Assembly: GCA_016721085.1 (NCBI GenBank)
Contig: JADKJI010000021.1
Location: 81,771 to 145,770 of the forward strand
Source: Chitinophagaceae bacterium
GTDB taxonomy: Bacteria > Bacteroidota > Bacteroidia > Chitinophagales > Chitinophagaceae
Reading direction: 5' to 3'
DNA length: 64,000 bases
The stretch's first letter is position 1; every line of letters begins with the position of its first letter. Shown here in pieces: positions 46,517-55,744 of the stretch. Made by a program: the position numbers and the translations under genes. The notes beneath the pieces were generated by a model that saw only the letters and a list, made by a program, of their open reading frames with translations, was not told the origin of the DNA and made no database searches.

Positions 46517-46565
46517 GGCACACTTTTTAGTTTTGGAATTAAAAATTTATTGCAAACAGAATTAT

Positions 46566-47048
46566 TTAACTGGTCTTGACTACTGTGGTATTACTCCAAG
46601 TGTCGTGCCATGGATATCCACCAAAGCAACTAAGAGGTTCAAACGGTACATAGCGGATTATAGATCTGAGAAATGCTTGCTTCCATGTTATATCGCTGCC
46701 ATCTTGATTTATCACTTTCGTTCCTGTTACAAGCTTTCCAATAGTTTTCGCTTTCGCTAGTTTCTCAAACAACGCATAATATAAGATCAATAAAATGATA
46801 TTAAACAGTACTAAAATGATTTGAAGATTTGTAGCGCTAAATCCCGAATCATCATCTTGTGGAATTGAAATTCTGTTGCCTCCATTGGCAGCAAGAATAA
46901 TAACTCCAATAAAAAACCCTACGACATATGTTAATATATAATAGGCGATGCTGTCAATTATGAAATTTAGAAATCTTTGTCCAACCGAAGCCGTGGGCAA
47001 ACTCATTTCACTCTCGATATCTTGTAAAAGGCTATTACCTTCTTCCAT
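46566..47048 (-). CDS. RDD-family membrane protein (paralogue)
   Basis: 160 residues. Same layout: RFLNFIIDSIAYYILTYVVGFFIGVIIL, LQIILVLFNIILLILYYALFEKLAKAKTIGKLVTGTKVI, FLRSIIRYVPFEPLSCFGGYPWHDTWSNTTVV. The shared N-terminal leader (LLQDIESEMSLPTASVGQ) and the C-terminal WHD-W-tail show a recent tandem duplication with the next gene. Complete. Confidence 0.82.
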   Translation of the reverse strand: MEEGNSLLQDIESEMSLPTASVGQRFLNFIIDSIAYYILTYVVGFFIGVIILAANGGNRISIPQDDDSGFSATNLQIILVLFNIILLILYYALFEKLAKAKTIGKLVTGTKVINQDGSDITWKQAFLRSIIRYVPFEPLSCFGGYPWHDTWSNTTVVKTS

Positions 47049-47090
47049 ATATTATATTTGTGCTTCAATATACAGAAAATATCCATAAAT

Positions 47091-47122
47091 AAAAATGTCG
47101 TCTACCACTAGACGACATTTTT
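47091..47122 (-). terminator. Hairpin terminator downstream of the S46 peptidase gene
   Basis: AAAAATGTCGTCTA / TAGACGACATTTTT perfect 14-bp stem with 4-base loop, between the S46 stop (47143) and the RDD gene. Confidence 0.85.
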
Positions 47123-47142
47123 ATTTAGAGCAGCTATCTACG

Positions 47143-49305
47143 TTATTTAACCAGCTTCAGCTCTTTTATAAGGTTAGACGCTCCACCTACTTTGTCAATA
47201 CACCACAATAAGTAGCGTACATCCAGACAGATAGTACGGTTAAGGTCTTTGTCAAAGGCAATCTTATGTCCAATGGCTTCGTAGTTGCCATCGAAACAAA
47301 GTCCTATCAGGTTGCCATTAGCATCAAGGACAGGTGAACCTGAGTTACCACCTGTTATATCGTTAGTGGTAATAAATCCAACAACCAGATCTTTCTTGAT
47401 AGGATCCATATATTGTCCGAAGTCTTTTTTGCGGGCTACTTCGAGTACATTTTGTGGTAAGTCGAACTCATAATCACCAGGAACATATTTTTCCAGGATA
47501 CCACTCATGGTAGTAACATAATCATATTTCACCGCATCGCGTGGCTGATAGCTTTTTACATTACCAAAGCTTACGCGCATAGTGAAAGTTGCATCCGGAT
47601 ACATCTTCTTGGCTTTCACCGGATCTTTCTGCATAATGCCTTTCAGATACAAACGACCCAATTCTGCATTCTTCGAAGAGAATTGCTGGAATTGTGTAAC
47701 ATATTTACCCGTCCAGTTCTTTAAGAAGGCAGAAGCTGTTGCAAAAGCAGGATCTTTCTGTAAGGTTACTGCATCTGGATGTTCTGTGAATGCTTTCCAT
47801 TTCGCCTCATCCAATATCATGGTGCCAGATACGAGGGCTGCGGCAAATTTCTTAAAGGTGCCATCTTCTCTCAGATCACCTGTTGTTGCTTTTATATTCT
47901 CAAAGAAGCCGATAGGATGCTGGTTTTTGTCAACATCATTATAATACATCTGCAATACCTGTCCAATAATATTCTGGTCAGATATCTTATTGAAGTTTTT
48001 CAGGAATCCAGCTCTTGCTTCACTGGCACCCGCCAATGCCTTATTGATATCGGATGAATTACCGCTTTTCACCATGGCATTCTCCAACGATTGCAAACTG
48101 GCTGCATAAGCCAGAAGGGGAGAACCCATAATTCCTTCATTGATATATACACGATGTTTGGAATAAGGCTGCCATTGTGCATAGGCTTTTTCCCAATCCT
48201 TGAACAGGCTTTCAAACTCAGGTTTTCCATTCGCCCATTGTTGGAAACTGTTTTCAGTTGCTTTTTTCTGATCGAAGATCTTATAGCGAACCAATTGCTT
48301 GCTTTCACCATCATAGAATTTCCAATAGTTGGCGATGCTGGCATAACTGCTGGCTAATTGTAATTTAACAGCAGGATCTTTTTTCATTTCCTCGAACATG
48401 AATTTCAAACGCATGTCGCGCAGCTTCACTAAGGTTGGATTATCAGTATCCACTTTTTGTTTTACACCATAAGATGTTTCATAACGGTTGGTGCTACCAG
48501 GATAACCATAGATCATGGCATAATCACCATCCTTGAATCCCTTGATAGATACAGGCAGGAAATATTTTGGTTTCAATGGCACGTTCTCAGGAGAATAATT
48601 CGCAGGCTGGCCATCTTTACTCATATACACCCTGAAAATAGAGAAGTCACCAGTATGACGAGGCCATTCCCAGTTGTCGGTATCACCACCAAACTTACCA
48701 ACGCTTTCAGAAGGTGCTCCGGCTAAACGGATATCACTATAACGTTGATAAACGAATACCAGGAATTGGTTGCCTTTGAACAAACTGCTTACTCTCGCAA
48801 TAATATGTTTGCTTTCGTCTGAATATTTCTTATTGATAGCGGCAATCGCTTCATTCACTTTATTGATTCTGTCAGTACCTGTTAATGTTCCTGCTTGTGC
48901 TTCCACTTCTGCAGTAACATCTTCAATCTTCAATAAAAACTCAGCATATAATCCGGCAGATGGTATCTCTTCCGATTTGCTTTTGGCATAGAATCCATCT
49001 TTCAGATAGTTATTCAACACCGTACTGGCAGAAGCGATGGCATCATATCCGCAGTGGTGGTTGGTGAATATCAATCCTTCGTTGCTCACAATTTCTCCGG
49101 TGCAGAAGCCGCCGAATATGATGATGGCGTCTTTGATGGAGGCTTTGTTCATACTGTAGAGTTGCTCTTTGCTGAGCTTGAGGCCGCGTTTCACCATGTC
49201 GTTATAAACCTGCTCTCCTAAAAGCAAGGGGAGCCACATACCTTCATCAGCACTGCTTCTCAGGAAACTGAGTGCCAGGAATAAGCTTACAAATAACTTT
49301 TTCAT
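47143..49305 (-). CDS. S46-family dipeptidyl peptidase (DPP7/DPP11 type)
   Basis: 720 residues with a signal peptide (MKKLFVSLFLALSFLRSS). S46 serine peptidase: DEGMWLPLLL after the leader, catalytic His in LIFTNHHCGYDAIA, Ser in DITGGNSGSPVLDANGNL, and FGGDTDNWEWPRHTGDF. GLCFDGNYEAIG places Gly in the S1-defining position, which by family knowledge favours DPP7-like hydrophobic specificity over acidic DPP11; this is inference. Helical insert between the two catalytic halves is as in the family. Function: periplasmic release of dipeptides from oligopeptides. Complete. Confidence 0.93.
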   Translation of the reverse strand: MKKLFVSLFLALSFLRSSADEGMWLPLLLGEQVYNDMVKRGLKLSKEQLYSMNKASIKDAIIIFGGFCTGEIVSNEGLIFTNHHCGYDAIASASTVLNNYLKDGFYAKSKSEEIPSAGLYAEFLLKIEDVTAEVEAQAGTLTGTDRINKVNEAIAAINKKYSDESKHIIARVSSLFKGNQFLVFVYQRYSDIRLAGAPSESVGKFGGDTDNWEWPRHTGDFSIFRVYMSKDGQPANYSPENVPLKPKYFLPVSIKGFKDGDYAMIYGYPGSTNRYETSYGVKQKVDTDNPTLVKLRDMRLKFMFEEMKKDPAVKLQLASSYASIANYWKFYDGESKQLVRYKIFDQKKATENSFQQWANGKPEFESLFKDWEKAYAQWQPYSKHRVYINEGIMGSPLLAYAASLQSLENAMVKSGNSSDINKALAGASEARAGFLKNFNKISDQNIIGQVLQMYYNDVDKNQHPIGFFENIKATTGDLREDGTFKKFAAALVSGTMILDEAKWKAFTEHPDAVTLQKDPAFATASAFLKNWTGKYVTQFQQFSSKNAELGRLYLKGIMQKDPVKAKKMYPDATFTMRVSFGNVKSYQPRDAVKYDYVTTMSGILEKYVPGDYEFDLPQNVLEVARKKDFGQYMDPIKKDLVVGFITTNDITGGNSGSPVLDANGNLIGLCFDGNYEAIGHKIAFDKDLNRTICLDVRYLLWCIDKVGGASNLIKELKLVK

Positions 49306-49324
49306 GAATGTAATTTTAGTCTTG

Positions 49325-49332
49325 CAAACCTA
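49325..49332 (-). promoter_or_regulatory. -7 box of the S46 peptidase gene
   Basis: TAGGTTTG on the minus strand is an exact TAnnTTTG match 19 bases before the ATG. A TTGG lies about 16 bases further upstream, so the -33 part is weaker than for metF. Confidence 0.45.
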
Positions 49333-49382
49333 AGGGAAAAGGGAAAACCAAGGGTTGATTCTTATCAGGTCTCCTGAGGGAA

Positions 49383-49865
49383 TTTTTTCACGCAAAGGAG
49401 CAGTTATAACCGGGAAGGCGGTAAGGTTTTTTTTCTCGCAAAGACGCAACGTAATACTGTTCTAATTCACAGCCTCTGAATTTAATTTAAGGGCGCAAAG
49501 GGTCGCTTCGCGACGAATACAAATACAATTAACCGGGAAGGCGGGAAGACAGCTTTAAATTTTATAAACTTAGCCATTAGTTTTTCTTTTACCGTCACCC
49601 CTCCGCCGCGGCGGAGGGGTCTCCTTCCGCGTAATTATCCGAATAAAAAGGTTCAGTTTAAACCAATGAGAATTGTAAATACCAGTAGGAGACCCCTGCT
49701 TTCGCAGGGGTGACGGTGAGAGTTTGATGAATAGTAAACACTCCGAAACTTTAAGCCATAAATCTTTCCCGCCTTCCCGGTTAATTGTATTTGTATTCGT
49801 TGCGCCTTAAAGCACACTCAGAGAGCCAAACATAAGAAACAAACCTTTGCGCCTTTGCGTGAAAA
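49383..49865. repeat. Composite nested palindromic element A
   Basis: Terminal arms TTTTTTCACGCAAAGG and CCTTTGCGTGAAAA. Inside lie CGGGAAGGCGG arms with their complement near 49770-49784, the CGTCACCCCTCCGCC / GGCGGAGGGG hairpin (49595-49620), CTGCTTTCGCAGGGG (49694-49708), and GCGCCTTAAAGCACACTCAG. It fills most of the 615-base gap between the divergent S46 and glycosidase genes. No gene inside. Confidence 0.75.
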
Positions 49866-49920
49866 CTATTCTACTCGATTGCAAACGGAATACGCCTAAT
49901 TTTGCCCATACACTCCCACC

Positions 49921-52593
49921 ATGAAAAAGTTAACCGCATCTACCCTCGCCACCCTCCTCACCATGATCACCACCGCCCAAACCCCCATCTACCAATCAAA
50001 AGCCTATACCATCTTCCCCGACAAAGTTGTCCAGGAAGCCAATGAAGCCAAAGCCCTCTCGGCAAAACAATTGGTGAGTAATTATAAAAGTCCGGCGAAT
50101 TTGTTTCAGTCGGCTACCATCAGTTTCAAATTCGCTATCAATGGACGTGATAATGAAATGCTATCTGGTAAAGACCATCACTATTCTATTCCCGAAGCCA
50201 ATGGCACCGTAACCACCCCTGCCATTATTTTCGGACAACAATTCAACCTGATAAATGAAGCTGCCACTTACCTACAACCGAATACATCGGTGACCATCAA
50301 ATTGGATATGCGGGCGGTGATGCAGCAGTTTACCGAGAAAGGTTTTTACACAACATTCAACGGCGATAAGATATATAAGGAAGATTATAAAGGCGTTTTC
50401 ATAGCCGGTGGCAGTGCACCACTGATATGGGATTTCGATAATCTCGCTAATCATAAAGAACTACAATTACAAGATCCCGATGGAGATGGTATTTATGAGA
50501 TAACACTTGTGTTCAATAAACAATCGGACGAGAAACATACAGACGCTACCTGGGAATTATCAAAGGATATCAGTCCTTACCCGCAATACAAATCAGGATT
50601 CTTGTTAAGTGATGCGCTTTATAATCTTTCGTTGGAAGAAATGCTGAAAGCCATTGAAAAGGATAGCACATTCAGAACAGGAAGGGAATGGAGCGGGGTT
50701 TGGACAAGAGATATAAGTTATAGTATCATTCTCTCCATGGCACATATGCAACCCGAAGTAGCTAAGAAGAGTTTGATGCGCAAAGTGAATGCCAGGAAAA
50801 GAGTGATTCAGGATACAGGAACCGGTGGTGCCTGGCCCGCAAGTACCGACAGAATGATCTGGGCCGTTGCCGCCTGGGAAATCTATAAAGCCACAGGTGA
50901 TGAAGAATGGCTGAAGGAAAGTTTTGTGATCATAAAGAATTCCATTGAAGATGATCTCGCTACTGCCTATGATATTGAAACGGGATTGGTAAAAGGAGAA
51001 TCATCTTTCCTCGATTGGCGCGACCAAACCTATCCTAAATGGATGCAGCCAGCAGATATTTTTGAAAGCGAATGTCTCGGTACAAACGCTGTACACTATC
51101 AAGCCAATATCGTTTTATCGAATATGGCGGCACTATTGAAAGAACCAGCCTTTTCCAATAAGCATCTTCTGATGGCGGACAGAATCAAGAACGGTATCAA
51201 CCGTTTTCTCTGGATGCCTGATAAAGGATATTATGCGCAGTATCTCTATGGAAGAAACAGTAAGATGATTTCTCCGCGTTCCGAAGCATTGGGCGAAGCC
51301 CTCTGTATCATCTTCGGTATTGCAGATAATGCAAGAGCAAAACAGATTGTGGCCAGTGTACCTGTTACGGATTTCGGTATTCCATGTATTGCACCTCAGA
51401 TTCCATCTATTCCTCCTTATCATAACAATGGTATCTGGCCTTTCGTACAGACATTCTGGTTATGGGCCTCCGCCGCTGCCGGTAATGAGAAGTCGGTGAT
51501 GGAAAGTATCGGAGCTATTTATCGTCCTGCGGCTTTATTCCTTACCAATAAAGAAAACTTTGTGGCTACTACGGGCGATTTCAACGGCACCCAGATCAAC
51601 TCAAGTATCATGCTCTGGAGTTTATCAGGAAATATCAGTCTCATCCATAAAGGACTCTTCGGTATTCGCTTCAATGAATCCAATCTGAGTTTTGAACCTT
51701 TTGTTCCAAAGGCATTGGCGGGAAATCGTTCCTTAACCAATTTCCATTATCGCAAAGCTGAATTGGATATCCAGATGGAAGGCTATGGCAATCGCATCGC
51801 ATCTTTTGAAGTGGATGGTAAGAAGCAGACTTCATTTCAATTACCAGCAACCATATCAGGCAAACATACAATCAGAATTGTTTTGAGCAATACAATTCCT
51901 GAAGGCAGGACTATCAATAAGCGGGCAGTAGCGTTTACGCTACCAGCTCCGGTAGTATCATATAACAAAGGCTTTATCAGTTGGCAGGCTGTTGAGAAAG
52001 CAGTTGCTTATAAGATCATCAAGAACGGTGTAACTATAAAAACCACTTCTGTTTTATCAACCGATATTCCCAAAGGTCCCTATGCTGAATACCAGGTGAT
52101 CAGTGTAGATAAAGAGGGAAGGGGTTCTTTCGCTTCCGAACCGATTGTAGTAGTGGATGATAAAGATGTAAAAATATTACAGGCAGAAGGTAGCGCTCCA
52201 AAAGCCGATCTTCCTTACAAAGGATATACAGGTGATGGATTTGTAGAGATAAGCACCAGCATAAATCGAAATCTATCTTTCAATATCGACATTCCAGTGA
52301 ATGGTTGGTATGCGGTTGATTTCCGATATGCGAATGGTAATGGTCCCACCAACACAGAGAATAAATGTGCTATCAGAACTTTACAGGTAGATGGCAAAAA
52401 CAAATCCGCGATCGTGTTTCCTCAAAGGGGGAAGGAGGAGTGGAGTAATTGGGGGTATACAAATAGTTTGAAGGTGTTTTTGGCGAAGGGTAAGCATAGT
52501 ATCAGTTTGAGTTTTGAGGAGGTTAATGAGAATATGAATGGGGTGGTGAATCAGGCGATGGTGGATTGCTTAAGGGTCAGTCGTATAAAGTGA
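49921..52593 (+). CDS. Secreted (alpha/alpha)6-barrel glycosidase with C-terminal carbohydrate-binding module
   Basis: 890 residues with signal peptide (MKKLTASTLATLLTMITTAQ). Residues ~30-225 form a beta-rich N-terminal domain. Residues ~225-620 form a six-hairpin domain with EWSGVWTRDISYSIILSMA (Arg-Asp of the W-T-R-D motif), TDRMIWAVAAWEIYKATGD, SSFLDWRDQTYPKW (possible catalytic acid), SPRSEALGEALCIIFG and HNNGIWPFVQTFWLWAS. A fibronectin-like stretch follows (~690-740) and then a CBM35/CBM6-like module (~745-890: LQAEGSAPKADL … KGKHSISLSFEEVN). It resembles MGH1/GH63-like and glycogen-debranching-like proteins; substrate not inferable. Complete. Confidence 0.82.
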   Translation: MKKLTASTLATLLTMITTAQTPIYQSKAYTIFPDKVVQEANEAKALSAKQLVSNYKSPANLFQSATISFKFAINGRDNEMLSGKDHHYSIPEANGTVTTPAIIFGQQFNLINEAATYLQPNTSVTIKLDMRAVMQQFTEKGFYTTFNGDKIYKEDYKGVFIAGGSAPLIWDFDNLANHKELQLQDPDGDGIYEITLVFNKQSDEKHTDATWELSKDISPYPQYKSGFLLSDALYNLSLEEMLKAIEKDSTFRTGREWSGVWTRDISYSIILSMAHMQPEVAKKSLMRKVNARKRVIQDTGTGGAWPASTDRMIWAVAAWEIYKATGDEEWLKESFVIIKNSIEDDLATAYDIETGLVKGESSFLDWRDQTYPKWMQPADIFESECLGTNAVHYQANIVLSNMAALLKEPAFSNKHLLMADRIKNGINRFLWMPDKGYYAQYLYGRNSKMISPRSEALGEALCIIFGIADNARAKQIVASVPVTDFGIPCIAPQIPSIPPYHNNGIWPFVQTFWLWASAAAGNEKSVMESIGAIYRPAALFLTNKENFVATTGDFNGTQINSSIMLWSLSGNISLIHKGLFGIRFNESNLSFEPFVPKALAGNRSLTNFHYRKAELDIQMEGYGNRIASFEVDGKKQTSFQLPATISGKHTIRIVLSNTIPEGRTINKRAVAFTLPAPVVSYNKGFISWQAVEKAVAYKIIKNGVTIKTTSVLSTDIPKGPYAEYQVISVDKEGRGSFASEPIVVVDDKDVKILQAEGSAPKADLPYKGYTGDGFVEISTSINRNLSFNIDIPVNGWYAVDFRYANGNGPTNTENKCAIRTLQVDGKNKSAIVFPQRGKEEWSNWGYTNSLKVFLAKGKHSISLSFEEVNENMNGVVNQAMVDCLRVSRIK

Positions 52594-52827
52594 TTTTTTT
52601 CACGCAAAGGCGCAAAGTTTTTTTTCTAATGTTTGGCTCTCTGAGTGTGCTTTAAGGCGCAACGAATACAAATACAAAATACAATAACCGCAGAGACGCG
52701 GAGACGCAGAGGAAAGCCCCCCTGCGTCTCCGCGTCTCTGCGGTAAAATGTATTTGTATTCGTTGCGCCTTAAATTATATTCAGAGACTTACAAAAAGAA
52801 TCAATCCTTAGCGCCTTTGCGTGAAAA
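52594..52827. repeat. Composite nested palindromic element B
   Basis: Starts TTTTTTTCACGCAAAGGCGC directly after the glycosidase stop and ends GCGCCTTTGCGTGAAAA at 52827, two bases before the next gene. Nested inside are GGCGCAACGAATACAAATAC (52656-52675) with its complement at 52750-52768, and the CCGCAGAGACGCGGAGACGC palindrome (52689-52708 with 52724-52743). Confidence 0.8.
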
Positions 52828-52829
52828 CC

Positions 52830-53219
52830 CTACCTACTCAATCTCTCCTCAATCAACGCCATCCTCGCCCTCTCTTTCGAAACCTTTTTACCACGGAAGA
52901 ACAAATACAAATTAAAAAACAACATCAACCCCAGATAAATACAGAACCCACCAATCTTCGCCGTCAGTAATTCCAATAGACTACGGTTATCCGTTATATC
53001 ACTCGCAATTTCCATGATAAGGAAGGCAAAGCCTAAGTTCAGCAGATAAAATCCCGTTTCGAAGAGCTTGTTCGTAGAAGTGGCGATTACTTCTTTTCCG
53101 TGAAATATCTCCAGCATAAACACTTTACTGTTTTTGAATAAGGTGTGCGCTACATACCAGGTCAATACTATTACTACAGGCAGATAAATGAGATACGCAG
53201 TGAAATTGTACGTTTTCAT
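52830..53219 (-). CDS. Small three-helix membrane protein
   Basis: 129 residues. Transmembrane segments at ~8-26 (AYLIYLPVVIVLTWYVAHTLF), ~52-72 (TGFYLLNLGFAFLIMEIAS) and ~88-108 (IGGFCIYLGLMLFFNLYLFFR), with a charged tail KKVSKERARMALIEERL. Its stop lies at 52830. The gene immediately upstream (53221) is paralogous, 1 base apart. Function unknown. Confidence 0.72.
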   Translation of the reverse strand: MKTYNFTAYLIYLPVVIVLTWYVAHTLFKNSKVFMLEIFHGKEVIATSTNKLFETGFYLLNLGFAFLIMEIASDITDNRSLLELLTAKIGGFCIYLGLMLFFNLYLFFRGKKVSKERARMALIEERLSR

Positions 53220-53220
53220 G

Positions 53221-53583
53221 TTATTTAGTTTTATGATGATGTAATGAATTTTGGCGTCGGCTGATCCAGAGTATGGTGGCCATATTGATGTAGTGGATCA
53301 GGGCAAGGGTTATAAGTATGCGACCGGTCATGCTGATGATGCTCTCCAGCATCTGTATATAGGTGGTCACCGTTTCCCATAACTGAAGCATCAGTCCTGC
53401 ATAACCCAGGTTCAGCAGGAAGTAGCCGATCAGTAATAATTTGTTGATGAAATCGGTGAGGGCCTCATCGCCTTTCAGCATATCCAGGATATAGATCCGG
53501 CCGTTTTTGTAGAAGCGAAGTCCTACATGTACTGTTATCCAGTAGGTGATGAGCAGGTAAAGAAGGTAGGTGAGCGTGTTCAT
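53221..53583 (-). CDS. Small three-helix membrane protein (paralogue)
   Basis: 120 residues. Same architecture: YLLYLLITYWITVHVGLRFY, GYFLLNLGYAGLMLQLWETV (matching FYLLNLGFAFLIMEIA of the neighbour) and GRILITLALIHYINMATILWI, ending SRRQNSLHHHKTK. Both proteins have FKNSKVFMLE/FYKNGRIYILD after the first helix, showing duplication. They are translationally coupled and probably work as a pair; role unknown. Confidence 0.72.
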   Translation of the reverse strand: MNTLTYLLYLLITYWITVHVGLRFYKNGRIYILDMLKGDEALTDFINKLLLIGYFLLNLGYAGLMLQLWETVTTYIQMLESIISMTGRILITLALIHYINMATILWISRRQNSLHHHKTK

Positions 53584-53762
53584 GATCGTTGCATTTACTG
53601 ATGAACCGATTGCTTGAACAAAATTATTTAATTATTCTGTATTTTCAAATAATTCTGAAAATATATTTAGTACAGGAAGTTCGGGTGGGGGAAAATGGGG
53701 TTTTGGAGACCCTTCAACCAAATTGCCTTTACCCCGCCGATATGAATTATCTTTGCCGGCTG

Positions 53763-54764
53763 ATGGAGAATAAGAATTTCATAGATTATATCAGGGTATT
53801 TTGCCGCAGTGGCCACGGAGGCGCTGGTAGTAAGCACTTTATGCGCACCAAGTTCAACGACCATGCAGGGCCCGATGGGGGAGATGGCGGTCGCGGTGGC
53901 CATATAATATTACGTGGCAACAAGAATACCTGGACCCTTCTTCACCTCCGCTACATGAAAAACCTGCTGGCCGAAAACGGCGAAGGCGGTAGCGGAAACA
54001 ACTGTACCGGTCGCTCCGGAAAGGATATCTATATCGACGTGCCCCTCGGCACCGTGGCGAAAGATGATACTACGATGGAGCAGGAAGCCGAAATTCTCGA
54101 ACACGGACAAGAGATCATCTGGATAAAAGGCGGTCGCGGCGGACAAGGAAACGCCAAGTTTGCCACTCCCACCAACCAGGCCCCCGAACATGCCCAGCCC
54201 GGCGAACCCGGACAGGAATCATGGAAGGTTTTGGAACTAAAAGTACTCGCCGATGTAGGATTAGTAGGATTTCCAAACGCCGGTAAATCAACCTTACTGT
54301 CAGTAATAACCGCAGCCAAACCAAAAATAGCCTCCTACGCATTCACCACCTTAACTCCTCAATTAGGTATGGTGGAGTATCGCGATAATAAAAGCTTTTG
54401 CGTAGCCGACCTTCCAGGAATCATTGAAGGTGCTGCAGAAGGCAAGGGCTTAGGACATCGATTCCTCCGCCATATCGAACGCAACCCCGTATTATTATTC
54501 GTCATACCCGCCGATAGCAACGATCATAAAAAAGAGTTCGACATCCTCGTAAAAGAACTCGAAGAATACACCGAAGAACTTCTCCATAAGCAGTTTATCA
54601 TCGGCGTTAGTAAGAGTGATATGCTGGATGATGAGTTGAAGGAGGCGATTGTAAAAGAATTGCCTAAAGACCTGCCAGTGGTATTCTTTTCTTCTTTCAC
54701 GCAGCAGGGGTTGGTGCAGTTGAAGGATGTGCTGTGGGCGAATCTTAACCCTGAAGGGGAGTAG
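53763..54764 (+). CDS. obgE: GTPase ObgE/CgtA
   Basis: 333 residues. Essential ribosome-associated GTPase. Obg domain (residues 1-158) is glycine-rich: RVFCRSGHGGAGSKHF, GPDGGDGGRGGHIILRG, NGEGGSGNNCTGRSGKD. G1 is GFPNAGKSTLL, G2 region ASYAFTTLTPQLG, G3 DLPGIIEGA, G4 is GVSKSDML. ATG at 53763 (MENKNFIDYIRVFC) is preferred; the longer open frame from 53589 is spurious leader. The composite repeat begins at the base after its stop. Complete. Confidence 0.95.
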   Translation: MENKNFIDYIRVFCRSGHGGAGSKHFMRTKFNDHAGPDGGDGGRGGHIILRGNKNTWTLLHLRYMKNLLAENGEGGSGNNCTGRSGKDIYIDVPLGTVAKDDTTMEQEAEILEHGQEIIWIKGGRGGQGNAKFATPTNQAPEHAQPGEPGQESWKVLELKVLADVGLVGFPNAGKSTLLSVITAAKPKIASYAFTTLTPQLGMVEYRDNKSFCVADLPGIIEGAAEGKGLGHRFLRHIERNPVLLFVIPADSNDHKKEFDILVKELEEYTEELLHKQFIIGVSKSDMLDDELKEAIVKELPKDLPVVFFSSFTQQGLVQLKDVLWANLNPEGE

Positions 54765-55148
54765 TTTTTTTTTCACGCAAAGGCGCAAAGGAATATTGTT
54801 CTAATTCATAGCCTCTGATTGTAATTTAAGGCGCAAAGGGGTCGCTACGCGACAAATACAAATACAGTTAAATGGGTATTTGGTTTTAAAAATTCAAACG
54901 GTATATAATTAGTTAAACTCTCACCGTCACCCCTGCGAAGGCAGGGGGGCATTTCCAAAATAGTTTGCACAACAATTCGTCTAAGACCCGCCTTCGCAGG
55001 GTGACTGAGAGAAGGATTAAAAGTAACCCTGAAACTTTAAATGAAAAACCTCCTGTCCCGGTTATTGTATTTGTATTCGTTGCGCCTTAAAGCACACTCA
55101 GAGAGCCAAACTTAAGAAACCTCCCTTAGCGCCTTTGCGTGAAAAAAA
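54765..55148. repeat. Composite nested palindromic element C
   Basis: Opens with TTTTTTTTTCACGCAAAGGC directly after the obgE stop and closes with GCGCCTTTGCGTGAAAAAAA directly before the paaY stop codon. Internal modules: GGTCGCTACGCGACAAATAC, CGTCACCCCTGCGAAGGCAG (54917-54936) with CGCCTTCGCAGGGTGAC (54988-55004), and ATTGTATTTGTATTCGTTGC, all shared with element A. Confidence 0.82.
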
Positions 55149-55733
55149 TCACGAACCCCAATTATCATAGAACTTTTCCTGCACAGGCCGATTCACTTCC
55201 ACTTCGCTCAGCGCCTCACAAACCTCCCACCCCTCTTTCATCTCTCCCGGCAACTCCTGATACAACCCCGTGCCCCTCGTCTTCCACTCAATCATCTCAT
55301 CACTCACTTGCTTTATTATCTTCCCGGGGTTACCCGCCACTAATGAGCGAGATGGAATTTTCTCATCCTGCTTTATAAACGTCAATGCCCCCACGATGCA
55401 TTCATCGCCGAGGTCTACATTGTCCATGATCACGGCATTCATGCCTACCAGACAATTGGTGCCGATAGTAGCGCCATGAATAATAGCCCCATGTCAAATA
55501 TGCGCTCCGGCTTTTAATAATACAGTTACGCCCGGAAACATATGAATGGTACAGTTCTCCTGCACATTACATCCGTCTTCCAGGATAATCTGTCCCCAGT
55601 CGCCGCGCAGTGCTGCTCCCGGACCAATATAACAGTGTTTCCCGATGATCACATTACCGGTAACCGCTGCCTGCGGATGCACGAAACTGCTGGGATGAAC
55701 AACAGGCCGGAAGCCTTTATACATATAGAACAT
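55149..55733 (-). CDS. paaY: PaaY-like hexapeptide-repeat (gamma-CA-type) protein with an in-frame TGA
   Basis: 194 residues if a stop at 55494-55496 is read through. Left-handed beta-helix of the PaaY/gamma-carbonic-anhydrase type: VVHPSSFVHPQAAVTGNVIIGKHCYIGPGAALRGDWGQI, NVQENCTIHMFPGV, then GAHI-stop-HGAIIHGATIG and LVGMNAVIMDNVDLGDECIVGA. The conserved sequence is HIGHGAI, so the stop replaces Gly; a single G-to-T change (GGA to TGA) explains it and the frame is unchanged on both sides. Zinc-ligand His and the PaaY-typical end (GTGLYQELPGEM) are intact. PaaY is a thioesterase-like helper of phenylacetate degradation. 11 bases after paaI. Confidence 0.82.
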
Positions 55734-55744
55734 AGAAAGCTTTT

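Noticed and set aside
53589..53762. Longer N terminus for ObgE from TTG at 53589
   Set aside because: The Obg domain normally begins close to MENKNFIDYIRVFC; the leader has no family similarity.
45958..55148. CRISPR array
   Set aside because: Repeats are inverted and variable in spacing; no regular direct repeats with unique spacers and no cas genes.
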